Shown: positions 10,322-19,270, counted from the first letter of the stretch. The stretch is DNA of 64,000 nt from Pseudomonas paraversuta (GCF_904063065.1 NZ_CAJFCL010000006.1:248001-312000), one strand, 5' to 3'. Program-made: numbers and translations. The notes: generated from the letters alone by a model not told the origin.

Positions 10322-11023
10322 ATGCTGCAATTTGAAAACGTCTCTACCTTTTACGGCAAGATCCAGGCACTGCACGGGGTGAATGTCGAGGTACGTCAGG
10401 GCGAGATCGTGACCCTGATCGGCGCTAACGGCGCTGGCAAGTCGACCTTGATGATGACCCTGTGCGGCTCGCCCCAGGCCCAAAGCGGCAGCATTCGTTA
10501 TCTGGGCGAAGAACTGGTGGGGCTGACTTCGGCGCAGATCATGCGCAAGAGCATTGCCGTGGTACCGGAAGGCCGGCGGGTATTTGCCCGCCTGACCGTG
10601 GAAGAGAACCTTGCCATGGGCGGGTTCTTTACTGAGAAGCACGAATACCAGGAGCAAATGGACAAGGTTCTGCACCTGTTCCCGCGCCTGAAAGAGCGTT
10701 TCAATCAACGGGGCGGCACCATGTCAGGTGGCGAGCAGCAAATGCTTGCGATCGGCCGGGCGCTGATGAGTAAACCCAAGTTGCTGTTGCTCGACGAACC
10801 ATCACTTGGGCTGGCTCCGATCATCATTCAGCAGATTTTCGACATTATTGAACAACTGCGGGATGAGGGCGTGACGGTGTTTCTGGTGGAGCAGAACGCC
10901 AACCAGGCGCTAAAAATTGCTGACCGCGCCTACGTGCTGGAAAACGGCCGGGTGGTGATGCAAGGCACCGGAGAGCAATTGCTCAACGATCCAAAAGTGC
11001 GTGATGCCTATCTGGGCGGCTGA
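10322..11023 (+). CDS. livF: Branched-chain amino-acid ABC transporter ATPase LivF (BraG)
   Basis: Second ATPase, 233 residues, expected to heterodimerise with LivG. It has Walker A GANGAGKST, signature MSGGEQQMLAIGRAL, Walker B LLLLDEPSLGLAP and H-loop VEQN. The start codon abuts the livG stop with no gap. It is the last gene of the operon; a terminator lies 18 bases after its stop. Confidence 0.95.
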   Translation: MLQFENVSTFYGKIQALHGVNVEVRQGEIVTLIGANGAGKSTLMMTLCGSPQAQSGSIRYLGEELVGLTSAQIMRKSIAVVPEGRRVFARLTVEENLAMGGFFTEKHEYQEQMDKVLHLFPRLKERFNQRGGTMSGGEQQMLAIGRALMSKPKLLLLDEPSLGLAPIIIQQIFDIIEQLRDEGVTVFLVEQNANQALKIADRAYVLENGRVVMQGTGEQLLNDPKVRDAYLGG

Positions 11024-11040
11024 CGCTGCCTGCGACACAA

Positions 11041-11063
11041 AACGGCCCTTCGGGGCCGTTTTT
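11041..11063 (+). terminator. Terminator of the liv/bra operon
   Basis: AACGGCCC pairs with GGGCCGTT around an ultrastable TTCG tetraloop, followed by TTT. It separates the importer from the bufferin operon. Confidence 0.9.
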
Positions 11064-11118
11064 CATGGGCGCCGGAAAAGGCTGCGCCGACCGGAACCCT
11101 AACTTCTTTTCAGTCGCC

Positions 11119-11150
11119 TGTAACAAATCCAGGGCTGCTCTCTCTAGTGG
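11119..11150 (+). promoter_or_regulatory. Candidate ECF-sigma-type promoter of the bufferin operon
   Basis: TGTAAC at 11119-11124 resembles the AAC-containing -35 elements of ECF sigma factors and is followed after about 17-18 bases by CTCTAG/TCTAGT, a plausible ECF -10. It lies about 60 bases before the precursor gene. Bufferin operons in other bacteria are reported to be under ECF control, which is why I looked for one; this assignment is tentative. Confidence 0.3.
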
Positions 11151-11206
11151 GTAAGCCGGCAGCATTCAGTGGCCGGCGGAGTAAATATCACCCCTGGAGA
11201 CTCACC

Positions 11207-11509
11207 ATGAACAACAAAACCACCCGCACTTTTTCCGCTGCAGCCCTGGCTCTTGCCCTGGGCTCTGCTTTGACCGTTGCCGCTTTGCCCGCCCAGGCGG
11301 CCGGCGATATGGAGAAGTGCTTCGGGGTTGCCTTGAAAGGCCAAAACGATTGTGCCGCAGGCGCGGGCACCACTTGCGCAGGCACCTCCAAAACCGACTA
11401 CCAGGGCGATGCCTGGAAACTCGTGCCTAAAGGTACCTGCGATAAAACGGCCAGCCACACCTCATCCACCGGCTTTGGCCAACTTGCCGCTTTCACTGCC
11501 AAATCCTGA
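11207..11509 (+). CDS. bufA1: Bufferin-type RiPP precursor (DUF2282, BufA1-like)
   Basis: Exported precursor of 100 residues for a ribosomally made, post-translationally modified copper-binding protein. A Sec signal peptide (positive N-terminus, hydrophobic core 11-27, cleavage site PAQA|AGD near residue 31) precedes a core with four conserved cysteines at 38, 49, 57 and 78 ([24 protein letters not shown]). This is the DUF2282 pattern. Known bufferins have core cysteines converted to thiooxazoles by an MNIO enzyme and sequester copper in the periplasm; applying that here is inference from the complete gene set downstream. The start has GGAG 8 bases upstream. A 19-base gap separates it from bufB. 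Confidence 0.9.
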   Translation: MNNKTTRTFSAAALALALGSALTVAALPAQAAGDMEKCFGVALKGQNDCAAGAGTTCAGTSKTDYQGDAWKLVPKGTCDKTASHTSSTGFGQLAAFTAKS

Positions 11510-11528
11510 TATCCAGCCATGGGTCCTG

Positions 11529-12410
11529 ATGATGCACAGTTCAACTGCTTCGCTCATCGCGCCTCGTATCTCCCAGCTCCCGCCGCGTGCGGGCCTGGGG
11601 CTCAAGGCCGAACACTTCAAGGATGTACTGGAGTCCCTGCCTGATGTCGGGTTCTTTGAAGTACATGCAGAAAACTACATGGTGGCAGGCGGCCCCTTCC
11701 ATCATTACCTGGGTCTGATCAGAGAACGCTACCCGTTGTCGATTCATGGGGTCGGCCTGTCGATTGGTAGCGACACCCCACTCAATATCGAGCATCTGCA
11801 ACGTTTACAAACTTTGCTTGCCCGCTACCGGCCCCGGGTGTTTTCAGAACATCTGGCCTGGTCCAGCCACGGGCCGCATTTTCTCAACGACTTGCTGCCT
11901 TTGCGCTATGACCTGAGCACCCTGCAGCGGGTCTGCGCACATATAGATCAGGTTCAAAACACCTTGCAGCGCCAGATACTGCTGGAAAATCCCGCGACCT
12001 ATGTGGAGTTCGACCAGACACATTTCGACGAAGCGAGCTTCATTCATGAAGTCATCACCCGTAGCGGCTGCGGCCTGTTACTGGACGTGAACAATGTGTA
12101 CGTGTCCTGCGTCAACCATGACCGCGATCCCCTGGCCTATATCAACGCACTGCCCTTGCACGCGGTGGGCGAACTTCATCTGGCAGGCTTTGCAGAAGAT
12201 ATCGACCAGTCAGGGCAGCGCTTGCTGATCGATAGCCATGGCGCCCCCGTCGACCAGGCTGTCTGGGCGTTGTACCAGCAGGTACTGGAATGCGTTGGCC
12301 CGGTGGCCACGCTGATCGAGCGCGACAACCAATTGCCTGTTTTCAGCGAACTGCTCGCCCAGGCCGAGCTCGCTGACTGTTACCTGCTAACGACCCGGGA
12401 GCGAACATGA
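11529..12410 (+). CDS. bufB: Multinuclear non-heme iron oxidase (MNIO, DUF692), BufB-like
   Basis: Predicted iron enzyme of 293 residues that oxidises cysteines of the BufA1 precursor. The DUF692 TIM-barrel hallmarks are present in order: GFFEVHAENY (residues 41-50), SIHGVGLSIG (His73), FSEHLAW (Glu107-His108), LLENPATY (Glu153-Asn154), LLLDVNNVYV (Asp186, Asn189), GELHLAGF (Glu215, His217), LIDSHGAPV (Asp235, His237) and LIERDNQLP (Glu264). All the His/Asp/Glu/Asn positions expected for metal binding appear intact. Adjacent ATGs at 11529 and 11532 are both possible starts; the Shine-Dalgarno is weak, suggesting coupling to bufA1. It overlaps bufC by 4 bases. Confidence 0.92.
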   Translation: MMHSSTASLIAPRISQLPPRAGLGLKAEHFKDVLESLPDVGFFEVHAENYMVAGGPFHHYLGLIRERYPLSIHGVGLSIGSDTPLNIEHLQRLQTLLARYRPRVFSEHLAWSSHGPHFLNDLLPLRYDLSTLQRVCAHIDQVQNTLQRQILLENPATYVEFDQTHFDEASFIHEVITRSGCGLLLDVNNVYVSCVNHDRDPLAYINALPLHAVGELHLAGFAEDIDQSGQRLLIDSHGAPVDQAVWALYQQVLECVGPVATLIERDNQLPVFSELLAQAELADCYLLTTRERT

Positions 12411-13180
12411 GACTACAAGAAGCGTTCAGCGCAGCCGTGCTTGACTCCCAACAGCCATGCCCGCGAGGTTTGGTATCGCGCAACGGGCACGTCGAGAGCC
12501 GTTTCGCGGTGTATCGCAACAATGTCCAGAAAGGGTTGATCAATGCGCTGGCATTCAGTTATCCCGTAGTGGCCAGGTTGGTGGGCGAGTATTTTTTTCA
12601 GGAAATGGCACGGCTATTCATTAAAAAAAGCCCGCCTGACAGTCCGATAATGAGCACCTATGGCGTCCGTTTTGCTGACTTCATTGGCGATTTCGAGCCC
12701 GCCAGGAGCCTGCCCTACCTGGCAGATACCGCACGTCTTGAGCGCTTGTGTGTAGCGGCCTATCACGCAGCAGACGCCTGGGCGGTGGATCCGCAGGTAC
12801 TGGCCCGGATGCTCAAGGTGCCAGAAAGTCTCGGTCAGTTGCACCTGCAGCTGCACCCCGGCGTTGCAACCCTGGACTCGCCTTACGCCGTAGCCGATTT
12901 ATGGGCCGCACATCAAAACGAGGAGCTAAGCCAGGGACTTGACCTGAGCCTGCCACAAAGCACCGTGGTGCTGCGTTATGGATTATCTGTCGAGGTATTC
13001 GCCGTCAGACCCGGTTACACGGCCTTTATCAGGCATCTGCAGAGCGGCCATGCCTTGGGGCCCGCCGCGGAACATGCGCTACACGTTGATCCTTACTTTG
13101 ACTTGAGCCAGGCCCTGGCGCTGCTGATTACCCATGACGCCATCACTGATTTGTCCCCTGCTCCCGAGATTTCGCCATGA
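12407..13180 (+). CDS. bufC: HvfC/BufC-family MNIO partner protein (DUF2063)
   Basis: Partner protein of 257 residues that in characterised MNIO systems helps the enzyme recognise its precursor peptide. The N-terminal ~95 residues match the DUF2063 putative DNA-binding/partner domain, with the signature YRNNVQKGLINALAFSYPVV, a VGEYFFQEMARLF helix and then SPIMSTYG. A less conserved C-terminal domain follows. The ATG overlaps the bufB stop (ATGA) and the stop overlaps the next gene, so the three proteins should be made together. Confidence 0.9.
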   Translation: MRLQEAFSAAVLDSQQPCPRGLVSRNGHVESRFAVYRNNVQKGLINALAFSYPVVARLVGEYFFQEMARLFIKKSPPDSPIMSTYGVRFADFIGDFEPARSLPYLADTARLERLCVAAYHAADAWAVDPQVLARMLKVPESLGQLHLQLHPGVATLDSPYAVADLWAAHQNEELSQGLDLSLPQSTVVLRYGLSVEVFAVRPGYTAFIRHLQSGHALGPAAEHALHVDPYFDLSQALALLITHDAITDLSPAPEISP

Positions 13181-13680
13181 ACACGCCTGTCGCAACCTCC
13201 TGCCTGTTACGCCGTTGGATCGAGTACGCAATTGCACTCATGCAGCGCATCCCCCACAGTTTGATCGCTTTGATCGCACGCTTTTCCATTGCCGCCGTGT
13301 TCTGGAAGTCAGGCCAGACCAAAGTCGAAGGTTTTGCCATCGACCTGGTTAACGGTACGTTCCAGCTCGGCGTACCGCACCTGGCCGCGTCCACGACCTA
13401 CCTGTTCAGCACCGATTACCAGCTGCCACTGCTGCCCCCTGATGTAGCTGCATACGCGGCGACCCTCAGTGAGCATCTGTTCCCGGTGTTGATCCTGCTG
13501 GGTTTCGCTACCCGCTTTTCGGCGCTGGCCCTGCTGGGCATGACCCTGACCATTCAGTTGTTCGTCTACCCCGATGCTTACCCGACCCACGGCACCTGGA
13601 TCGCAATTCTGTTGTACCTGATGGCAAGAGGTCCGGGCGCCTGTTCAATTGACCGGCTGATTGCGCGCCGCTATGGCTGA
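13177..13680 (+). CDS. DoxX family membrane protein of the bufferin operon
   Basis: Integral membrane protein of 167 residues with about four hydrophobic segments and the DoxX pattern IARFSIAAVFWKSGQTKVEG and HLFPVLILLGFATRFSALALLGMT. DoxX genes commonly close bufA-bufB-bufC operons; their role there is not firmly known, with membrane redox or quinone-linked chemistry proposed. It starts in a 4-base overlap with bufC. Its last 10 bases overlap the end of the convergent LysR gene on the other strand, and no terminator is visible between them. Confidence 0.88.
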   Translation: MNTPVATSCLLRRWIEYAIALMQRIPHSLIALIARFSIAAVFWKSGQTKVEGFAIDLVNGTFQLGVPHLAASTTYLFSTDYQLPLLPPDVAAYAATLSEHLFPVLILLGFATRFSALALLGMTLTIQLFVYPDAYPTHGTWIAILLYLMARGPGACSIDRLIARRYG

Positions 13681-14585
13681 AGCCGGGCTAATGCCTCACC
13701 GCTACGCTTAAACCAGCCCGCCAGGTAGTCCGCCAGCACCTGGGTGCGCCTGGGCAAGCCCCCCTGATAGGGATGCACCAGATACATGGGATTGCTGCGG
13801 GTCTGATAATCACGCAACAAGCCGCGCAAACGCCCGTCCGCCAGCTCAGCCTGGAGCATGTAAGACGGCAAACGGGCGATTCCCGAACCGATCAGGGCGG
13901 CTTTTTTCAGCAAACTGTAGTGATTACTGGCGAACACCCCCGATACCCGAACCCGATGCAAATCATGCTGCTGGTGGTACTGCCACTCCTCACGCCCACT
14001 GTAGTGACTGTTCAGCAAGCACTGATGCTCCACCAGTTGTTGCGGAGTATCCGGCTCGCCGTGTTGCTCAAGATAGGCCGGGCTGGCGCAAGTGACTTCA
14101 TGCCAGGTCAGCACGGGCCTGGCCACTAACCGCTCGTGACTGCTCACTTGCGAGCGGATCGCCAGATCAAAACCGTCCCGCGCCAAATCGCGATAACTGT
14201 TGTTGAGCTCCAGCTCAATCTGCACCTGCGGGTAATCCCGGGAGAACTCCAGCAGCAGTGCATCAAAGAAGGTTTCACCCAGTGACACGGGCACAGTCAT
14301 ACGCACCGGACCTGCCATGTCGTCCTTGAGCCGTGCCAATGCCTGACGCGCACGCTCCACTTGTACTACCAGCGCCTGAGCCTGGGGCAGCAATGCAGCG
14401 CCGGCTGCAGTCAGACTCAGGCGCCTGGTAGTGCGGTGCAGCAACACCACCGAGAACTGCGCTTCAAGGTGGCTGATGCGCTTGGACAACTGCCCTTTGC
14501 TGCACCCCAGCTGCTGGGACGCCAGGGTAAAACTGCCGGCATCGATCAACACCGCGAACGCCGCCAGGTCATCCACTTCGCTCAT
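13671..14585 (-). CDS. LysR-family transcriptional regulator
   Basis: DNA-binding regulator of 304 residues. An N-terminal winged helix-turn-helix (FAVLIDAGSFTLASQQLGCSKGQLSKRISHLE) precedes a periplasmic-binding-protein-like effector domain from about residue 85. It most resembles the CrgA/AaeR-like branch, with LHRTTRRLSLTAAG. The ATG at 14585 is preferred (GGAA upstream); eight extra in-frame residues are possible. It is divergently arranged with the short SDR gene at 14691 with a 105-base shared promoter region, the usual layout for a LysR regulator and its target. The effector is unknown. Confidence 0.92.
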   Translation of the reverse strand: MSEVDDLAAFAVLIDAGSFTLASQQLGCSKGQLSKRISHLEAQFSVVLLHRTTRRLSLTAAGAALLPQAQALVVQVERARQALARLKDDMAGPVRMTVPVSLGETFFDALLLEFSRDYPQVQIELELNNSYRDLARDGFDLAIRSQVSSHERLVARPVLTWHEVTCASPAYLEQHGEPDTPQQLVEHQCLLNSHYSGREEWQYHQQHDLHRVRVSGVFASNHYSLLKKAALIGSGIARLPSYMLQAELADGRLRGLLRDYQTRSNPMYLVHPYQGGLPRRTQVLADYLAGWFKRSGEALARLQP

Positions 14586-14690
14586 TGATTGTTTCCATAT
14601 GAAAACCAAAGGTTGCCCATTAGTGCGCTTATCACCTTAAAACACCAGCATTAGACTCAACCCACACCCCATCACTGAAGGAACATGGCA

Positions 14691-15290
14691 ATGAAGATTC
14701 TGTTGATCGGCGCTACGGGCACCATAGGTTCAGCCATTGACCGCGAGTTGTCGCCCCGCCATGAAGTCGTGCGCATTGGTCGCAGCAGTGGCGATTTCCA
14801 GGTTGATATCAGCAACAGCGCTTCGATTCGGCAACTGTTTGAAAAAACCGGTCGCTTCGATGCCCTGGTGTGCGCTGCAGGCAACGTCAATTTCGTGCCA
14901 TTGGCCGAGATGAGCGAAAAAGACTTCACCCTGGGCTTGCAGGACAAACTGATGGGGCAGGTCAATCTGCTGCTGATCGGTCGTGAATTTGCTAACGACG
15001 GCGCCTCGTTTACGTTCACCAGCGGTGTAATCAACCGTGAGCCGATTCTTACCGGCAGCAGCGCAGCGCTGGTAAACGCCGCACTGGATGGCTTCGTAAA
15101 AGCCGCGGCGATCGAACTGCCCCGCGGCCTGCGGGTGAACTCGGTGAGCCCTACCGTGCTGACCGAAGCCATGGGCAAATATGCCGCATACTTCCGCGGA
15201 TTCAAGTCGGTCGCAGCAGCTGACGTGGCGTTGGCCTACGCCAAAAGCGTAGAAGGCCTGCACACCGGGCAAACCTATCAGGTCGGCTAA
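14691..15290 (+). CDS. Short-chain dehydrogenase-like protein lacking the YxxxK pair
   Basis: Rossmann-fold protein of 199 residues, shorter than classical SDRs (~250). It has a clear nucleotide-binding motif (LLIGATGTIGSAI), an NNAG-equivalent (VCAAGN) and the SDR segments FTSGVINREP and RVNSVSP. Where classical SDRs have Tyr-x-x-x-Lys before the AALD segment, this protein reads SAALVNAALD, so both catalytic residues appear absent. It may be a catalytically altered or non-catalytic SDR. The ATG at 14691 sits 8 bases after AAGGA; an ATG at 14685 is also in frame but too close. The divergent LysR gene probably controls it. Confidence 0.88.
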   Translation: MKILLIGATGTIGSAIDRELSPRHEVVRIGRSSGDFQVDISNSASIRQLFEKTGRFDALVCAAGNVNFVPLAEMSEKDFTLGLQDKLMGQVNLLLIGREFANDGASFTFTSGVINREPILTGSSAALVNAALDGFVKAAAIELPRGLRVNSVSPTVLTEAMGKYAAYFRGFKSVAAADVALAYAKSVEGLHTGQTYQVG

Positions 15291-15439
15291 TCGACCAGTC
15301 CCTTTGCAGGGGCGGGCTTTGCGGATCAAAAAATCTCGAACGGGCACGCTCGCGCAGGGCCTGCCCGGCGGAAAAAAAGATCGCCCCTTGTGCAGCACTT
15401 CGCGCCTAAGTAACGTGGCAGCACTAGTCAGGAGTCTCA

Positions 15440-16114
15440 ATGATGCGTGCTGCTCGTTCCTTGGTTTTGTTCGCCCTGTTGCCCCTTTTTGCGGGCTGCC
15501 AAATGTTCAACAGTAAACCCGCTGACAGCAATGCCGGCATGACCCGTCTGCAAGGTGAGCTGGTTTCGGCCAATGGCCAGTTAATTTTCCAGCCATGCGT
15601 CGGGCAACAGCGCTATGTGGTGCGTGACAGTGCCAGTACCACCCTGGTGCAAGACGCCACGGACATGCCTGACAAGCCCGGCAAGTTGTTCGCCGACATT
15701 CGCGGCAGCTTTGTCACCGGTAAAGTCCCCGGCACTGACGGCGAAGTTCAGCTGCAACAACTGTATCGCCTGGAGCGCAACAGTTCCGCCTGCAAAGACC
15801 CCAACTTCAAACAAATCACCGTGCATGCCAACGGCAATGGCCCGGCGTGGGAAGTCCAGGCAGGCGCCAAGGGCATGGTGCTAAAACGCGAAGGCCAGCC
15901 ACAACTGGCACTGCCTTTTGTTGAGGAACAGGTCGGCGACGGTCGCTTCTCCCTGTCCACAGAAGCCAACAACCAACACATCGAACTCTGGGTCGCCCCG
16001 CAACGCTGCACGGACAGTGTCAACGGCAGCATTCAGCATCTGGGCGCTGAACTGCGGGTCAACGGTCAGGTACAGCGTGGTTGTGGCTACTTCGGTGGCG
16101 CACGTAACGACTAA
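15440..16114 (+). CDS. COG3650-type envelope lipoprotein
   Basis: Predicted lipoprotein of 224 residues with a lipobox (LFAGC, Cys20) after a short hydrophobic signal. The mature part has several cysteines (FQPCVGQQRY, SSACKDPN, APQRCTD, QRGCGYF) that may form disulfides, and resembles the uncharacterised COG3650 family seen throughout Pseudomonas. No function is known. GGAG lies 5-8 bases before two adjacent ATGs. It stands alone between the SDR gene and the FAD oxidoreductase. Confidence 0.82.
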   Translation: MMRAARSLVLFALLPLFAGCQMFNSKPADSNAGMTRLQGELVSANGQLIFQPCVGQQRYVVRDSASTTLVQDATDMPDKPGKLFADIRGSFVTGKVPGTDGEVQLQQLYRLERNSSACKDPNFKQITVHANGNGPAWEVQAGAKGMVLKREGQPQLALPFVEEQVGDGRFSLSTEANNQHIELWVAPQRCTDSVNGSIQHLGAELRVNGQVQRGCGYFGGARND

Positions 16115-16214
16115 ACGACAAATGTTGCTGACGGTCTGACCTCCAGGCAGCTTATAATCGCCGGTTCGCGTTAAGGCTGCCGGGGTTTGCCTGGCCCCTC
16201 TATTGGACACTGTC

Positions 16215-17825
16215 ATGTTACGAATTACCGAACTCAAGTTGCCGATCGACCATCCCGAAGAAGACCTGCGCCCTGCCATCGTGCAGCGCCTGGGCATCGC
16301 CAGCGATGACCTGCTCGATTTCACCTTGTTCAAGCGCAGCTACGATGCGCGCAAAAAAACCTCCGAATTGTGCTTCATCTACACCATCGACCTGAGCGTG
16401 CGCGATGAAGCCCCGCTGTTGCTGCGGTTCGCGGATGACCGCAACGTCAATCCTGCTCCGGACGTCAGCTACAAAGTTGTCGGCCACGCGCCCCAGGATT
16501 TACGCGAACGCCCGATTGTGGTGGGTTTTGGCCCATGCGGTATTTTCGCTGGCTTGCTGCTGGCACAAATGGGCTTCAAGCCGATCATTCTTGAGCGCGG
16601 CACTGAAGTGCGCCAGCGCACCAAAGACACTTGGGGCCTGTGGCGCAAAAACGTCCTGAACCCCGAATCGAACGTGCAGTTTGGCGAAGGCGGCGCCGGG
16701 ACCTTCTCGGACGGCAAGCTCTACAGCCAGATCAAAGACCCGAAACACCACGGTCGCAAAGTGCTGCACGAGTTTGTCAAAGCCGGTGCGCCGGACGAAA
16801 TCCTCTATGTCAGCAAACCGCACATCGGTACGTTCCGTCTGACCGGCGTAGTCGAAAACATGCGCCAGCAAATCGAGGCGCTGGGCGGCGAGGTACGCTT
16901 CCAGCAACGCGTTACCGACGTATTGATCGATGACGGACACTTGACCGGTGTGGTCCTGGCCGATGGCGAGCAACTGAACTCGCGGCACGTGATCATGGCC
17001 CTGGGCCACAGCGCCCGAGACACCTTCCGCATGCTCCATGAGCGCGGTGTGTATATGGAGGCCAAGCCGTTCTCGGTGGGTTTCCGTATCGAGCACCCGC
17101 AGTCGTTGATCGACAACGCGCGCCTTGGCAAGTACGCCGGTCACCCGAAGCTGGGCGCCGCTGATTACAAGCTGGTACACCACGCCAAAAACGGCCGCTC
17201 GGTCTACAGCTTCTGCATGTGCCCCGGCGGTACAGTGGTTGCAGCCACCAGCGAGCCCGGCCGCGTCGTGACCAACGGCATGAGCCAGTACTCGCGTAAT
17301 GAACGCAATGCCAACTCAGGCATCGTGGTCGGCATTACCCCCGAAGACTACCCGGGTGGACCTCTGGCCGGTATCGAGTTGCAAGAGCGTCTGGAAGCCC
17401 ACGCCTATGTGTTGGGCGGCAGCAACTACGAAGCGCCGGCGCAATTGGTTGGCGACTTTATTGCGGGCAAGCCGTCCACCGCACTGGGCAGTGTTGAACC
17501 GTCCTACAAGCCGGGCGTATCCCTGGGTGATTTGGCACTGGCTTTGCCGGCCTACGCCATTGAAGCCATCCGCGAAGCCTTGCCGGCATTCGAGAAGCAG
17601 ATCAAAGGTTTCTCGATGCATGACGCGATCCTGACCGGGATCGAAACTCGCACCTCATCGCCATTGCGCATGACCCGCGACGGGTCGATGCAGAGTCTCA
17701 ATGTCAAAGGCCTGTTCCCGGCTGGCGAAGGCGCAGGATACGCCGGCGGAATTCTGTCGGCGGGCGTGGATGGCATCCGGATTGCCGAAGCCGTTGCCCG
17801 GGATATTCTCGGTATCGAAGCCTGA
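16215..17825 (+). CDS. NAD(P)/FAD-dependent oxidoreductase (COG2509-like)
   Basis: Flavoprotein of 536 residues. An N-terminal ~95-residue domain (MLRITELKLP onward) precedes an FAD-binding Rossmann motif, VVGFGPCGIFAGLLLAQMG. Further family features are the QFGEGGAGTFSDGKLY, FCMCPGG and GEGAGYAGGILSAGVDGIRIAEA segments. It belongs to the uncharacterised FAD-dependent dehydrogenases of COG2509; the substrate is not known. The ATG at 16215 with GGA upstream is preferred over an in-frame TTG at 16203. A perfect TATAAT at 16153-16158 is a likely -10 element, though I could not find a well-spaced -35. A nested inverted repeat follows the stop. Confidence 0.9.
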   Translation: MLRITELKLPIDHPEEDLRPAIVQRLGIASDDLLDFTLFKRSYDARKKTSELCFIYTIDLSVRDEAPLLLRFADDRNVNPAPDVSYKVVGHAPQDLRERPIVVGFGPCGIFAGLLLAQMGFKPIILERGTEVRQRTKDTWGLWRKNVLNPESNVQFGEGGAGTFSDGKLYSQIKDPKHHGRKVLHEFVKAGAPDEILYVSKPHIGTFRLTGVVENMRQQIEALGGEVRFQQRVTDVLIDDGHLTGVVLADGEQLNSRHVIMALGHSARDTFRMLHERGVYMEAKPFSVGFRIEHPQSLIDNARLGKYAGHPKLGAADYKLVHHAKNGRSVYSFCMCPGGTVVAATSEPGRVVTNGMSQYSRNERNANSGIVVGITPEDYPGGPLAGIELQERLEAHAYVLGGSNYEAPAQLVGDFIAGKPSTALGSVEPSYKPGVSLGDLALALPAYAIEAIREALPAFEKQIKGFSMHDAILTGIETRTSSPLRMTRDGSMQSLNVKGLFPAGEGAGYAGGILSAGVDGIRIAEAVARDILGIEA

Positions 17826-17827
17826 CC

Positions 17828-17897
17828 CTGTACCGCTGCCGCCAGGCTTCGACAAGGGCTGTTACGCAGCCCTTTTCAGCTCCAGGCAGCGGTACAG
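17828..17897. repeat. Nested inverted repeat with internal terminator hairpin
   Basis: Outer arms of 13 bp (CTGTACCGCTGCC at 17828-17840, complement at 17885-17897) enclose an inner 8-bp hairpin (AAGGGCTG, loop TTACG, CAGCCCTT at 17854-17874) followed by TTT. The inner hairpin can end transcription of the FAD oxidoreductase gene. The outer arms are unusually perfect and symmetrical for a simple terminator. Confidence 0.7.
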
Positions 17898-18088
17898 TTT
17901 GATCCACAGGACAGTTCCTGCAGTCTGCTCAAACTCAACGCGGCTCCATTGGGCACTCAACTGCTAGGCTCTTTGTCGAAGTGAGATCAACGCGTTGTTT
18001 GAAACGAAAGCCAACCCGGTTTTTGTTTTAACCAGCGGGTTCACAAGTCCGGGTATCGCACCCCATAACTATCCGATGGAGAGCCACC

Positions 18089-19270
18089 TTGCCTCTGCGT
18101 AGCACTTTCACTCGTTTCTTTCAGTTGGAAGCTGCCAGCGGTCTGTTGTTGATTGCAGCTGCGGCTCTGGCTTTGATCATCAACAATTCGCCGCTTTCCC
18201 ACTACTACACAGCCTTTCTTGACGTACCGGTGGCCGTGCAGATCGGTGCCTTGCAAATCGCCAAGCCCTCGCTGCTGTGGATCAACGATGGCCTGATGGC
18301 TTTGTTCTTTCTGCTGATTGGCCTGGAGGTCAAACGCGAACTGCTCGACGGACAGCTGTCCAGACCATCCCAGGTAGTATTGCCCGGTGCAGCCGCAGTT
18401 GGCGGCATGGTAGTGCCGGCACTGATTTACTGGTACATCAACAAAGATTTCCCGGACGCCCATGGCGGCTGGGCAATCCCGATGGCCACTGATATTGCCT
18501 TCGCCCTTGGGGTGCTGGCCCTGCTCGGCAAACGTGTCCCGGCGTCACTCAAACTGTTCTTGATGACCCTGGCGATCATTGATGATCTGGGCGCAATCAT
18601 TGTGATTGCGGTGTTCTACACCACCGAGCTGTCAGGGGTATCCCTGATGCTGGCTGCGGCGTGCCTGGTGATTTTGATCGCGATGAACCGCATGGGCGTG
18701 GTCAAGATCGCCCCTTACATGATCATCGGACTGATCCTCTGGGTATGCGTGCTCAAAAGCGGCGTGCATGCCACGCTGGCGGGTGTGACCCTGGCATTCT
18801 GCATCCCGCTGCGGACCAGGAACTCCGAACCGTCACCACTGATGGGCATCGAACATGCGCTGCACCCCTGGGTGGCTTACGGGATTTTGCCATTGTTTGC
18901 TTTCGCCAATGCCGGCGTCTCGCTGACAGGCGTCAACCTGCACAGCTTTACCCACCACGTGCCGATGGGGATCGCCACAGGCTTGCTGCTCGGTAAAACC
19001 CTGGGCGTGTTTGGCTTGACCTGGATCGTGATTAAAACCGGCTGTGCAGCGCTGCCGGCCGGTGCTAACTGGGGTCAGGTGTTTGGCGTAGCGATTCTGT
19101 GCGGTATCGGGTTCACCATGAGCCTGTTCGTAGGCTCCCTGGCGTTTGTGGCGGGAAGCAGTGATTACGTGGGAATGGACCGCATGGGCATCCTGACCGG
19201 CTCAATTCTGGCGGCGCTGATTGGCTACGGGGTTACGGCGTTCTTTAGCCGTAAACAACAGGTCGCCTGA
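18089..19270 (+). CDS. nhaA: Na+/H+ antiporter NhaA
   Basis: Inner-membrane antiporter of 393 residues that expels Na+ in exchange for protons. The sequence has the expected twelve hydrophobic helices. Key residues are visible: the Asp pair of the ion site in [12 protein letters not shown] and the Asp of ATDIAFALG, plus [13 protein letters not shown] in the N-terminal half. The start is TTG at 18089 with GGAG about 8 bases upstream, and no better ATG exists in frame. It is followed by a bidirectional terminator. Confidence 0.95.
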   Translation: MPLRSTFTRFFQLEAASGLLLIAAAALALIINNSPLSHYYTAFLDVPVAVQIGALQIAKPSLLWINDGLMALFFLLIGLEVKRELLDGQLSRPSQVVLPGAAAVGGMVVPALIYWYINKDFPDAHGGWAIPMATDIAFALGVLALLGKRVPASLKLFLMTLAIIDDLGAIIVIAVFYTTELSGVSLMLAAACLVILIAMNRMGVVKIAPYMIIGLILWVCVLKSGVHATLAGVTLAFCIPLRTRNSEPSPLMGIEHALHPWVAYGILPLFAFANAGVSLTGVNLHSFTHHVPMGIATGLLLGKTLGVFGLTWIVIKTGCAALPAGANWGQVFGVAILCGIGFTMSLFVGSLAFVAGSSDYVGMDRMGILTGSILAALIGYGVTAFFSRKQQVA

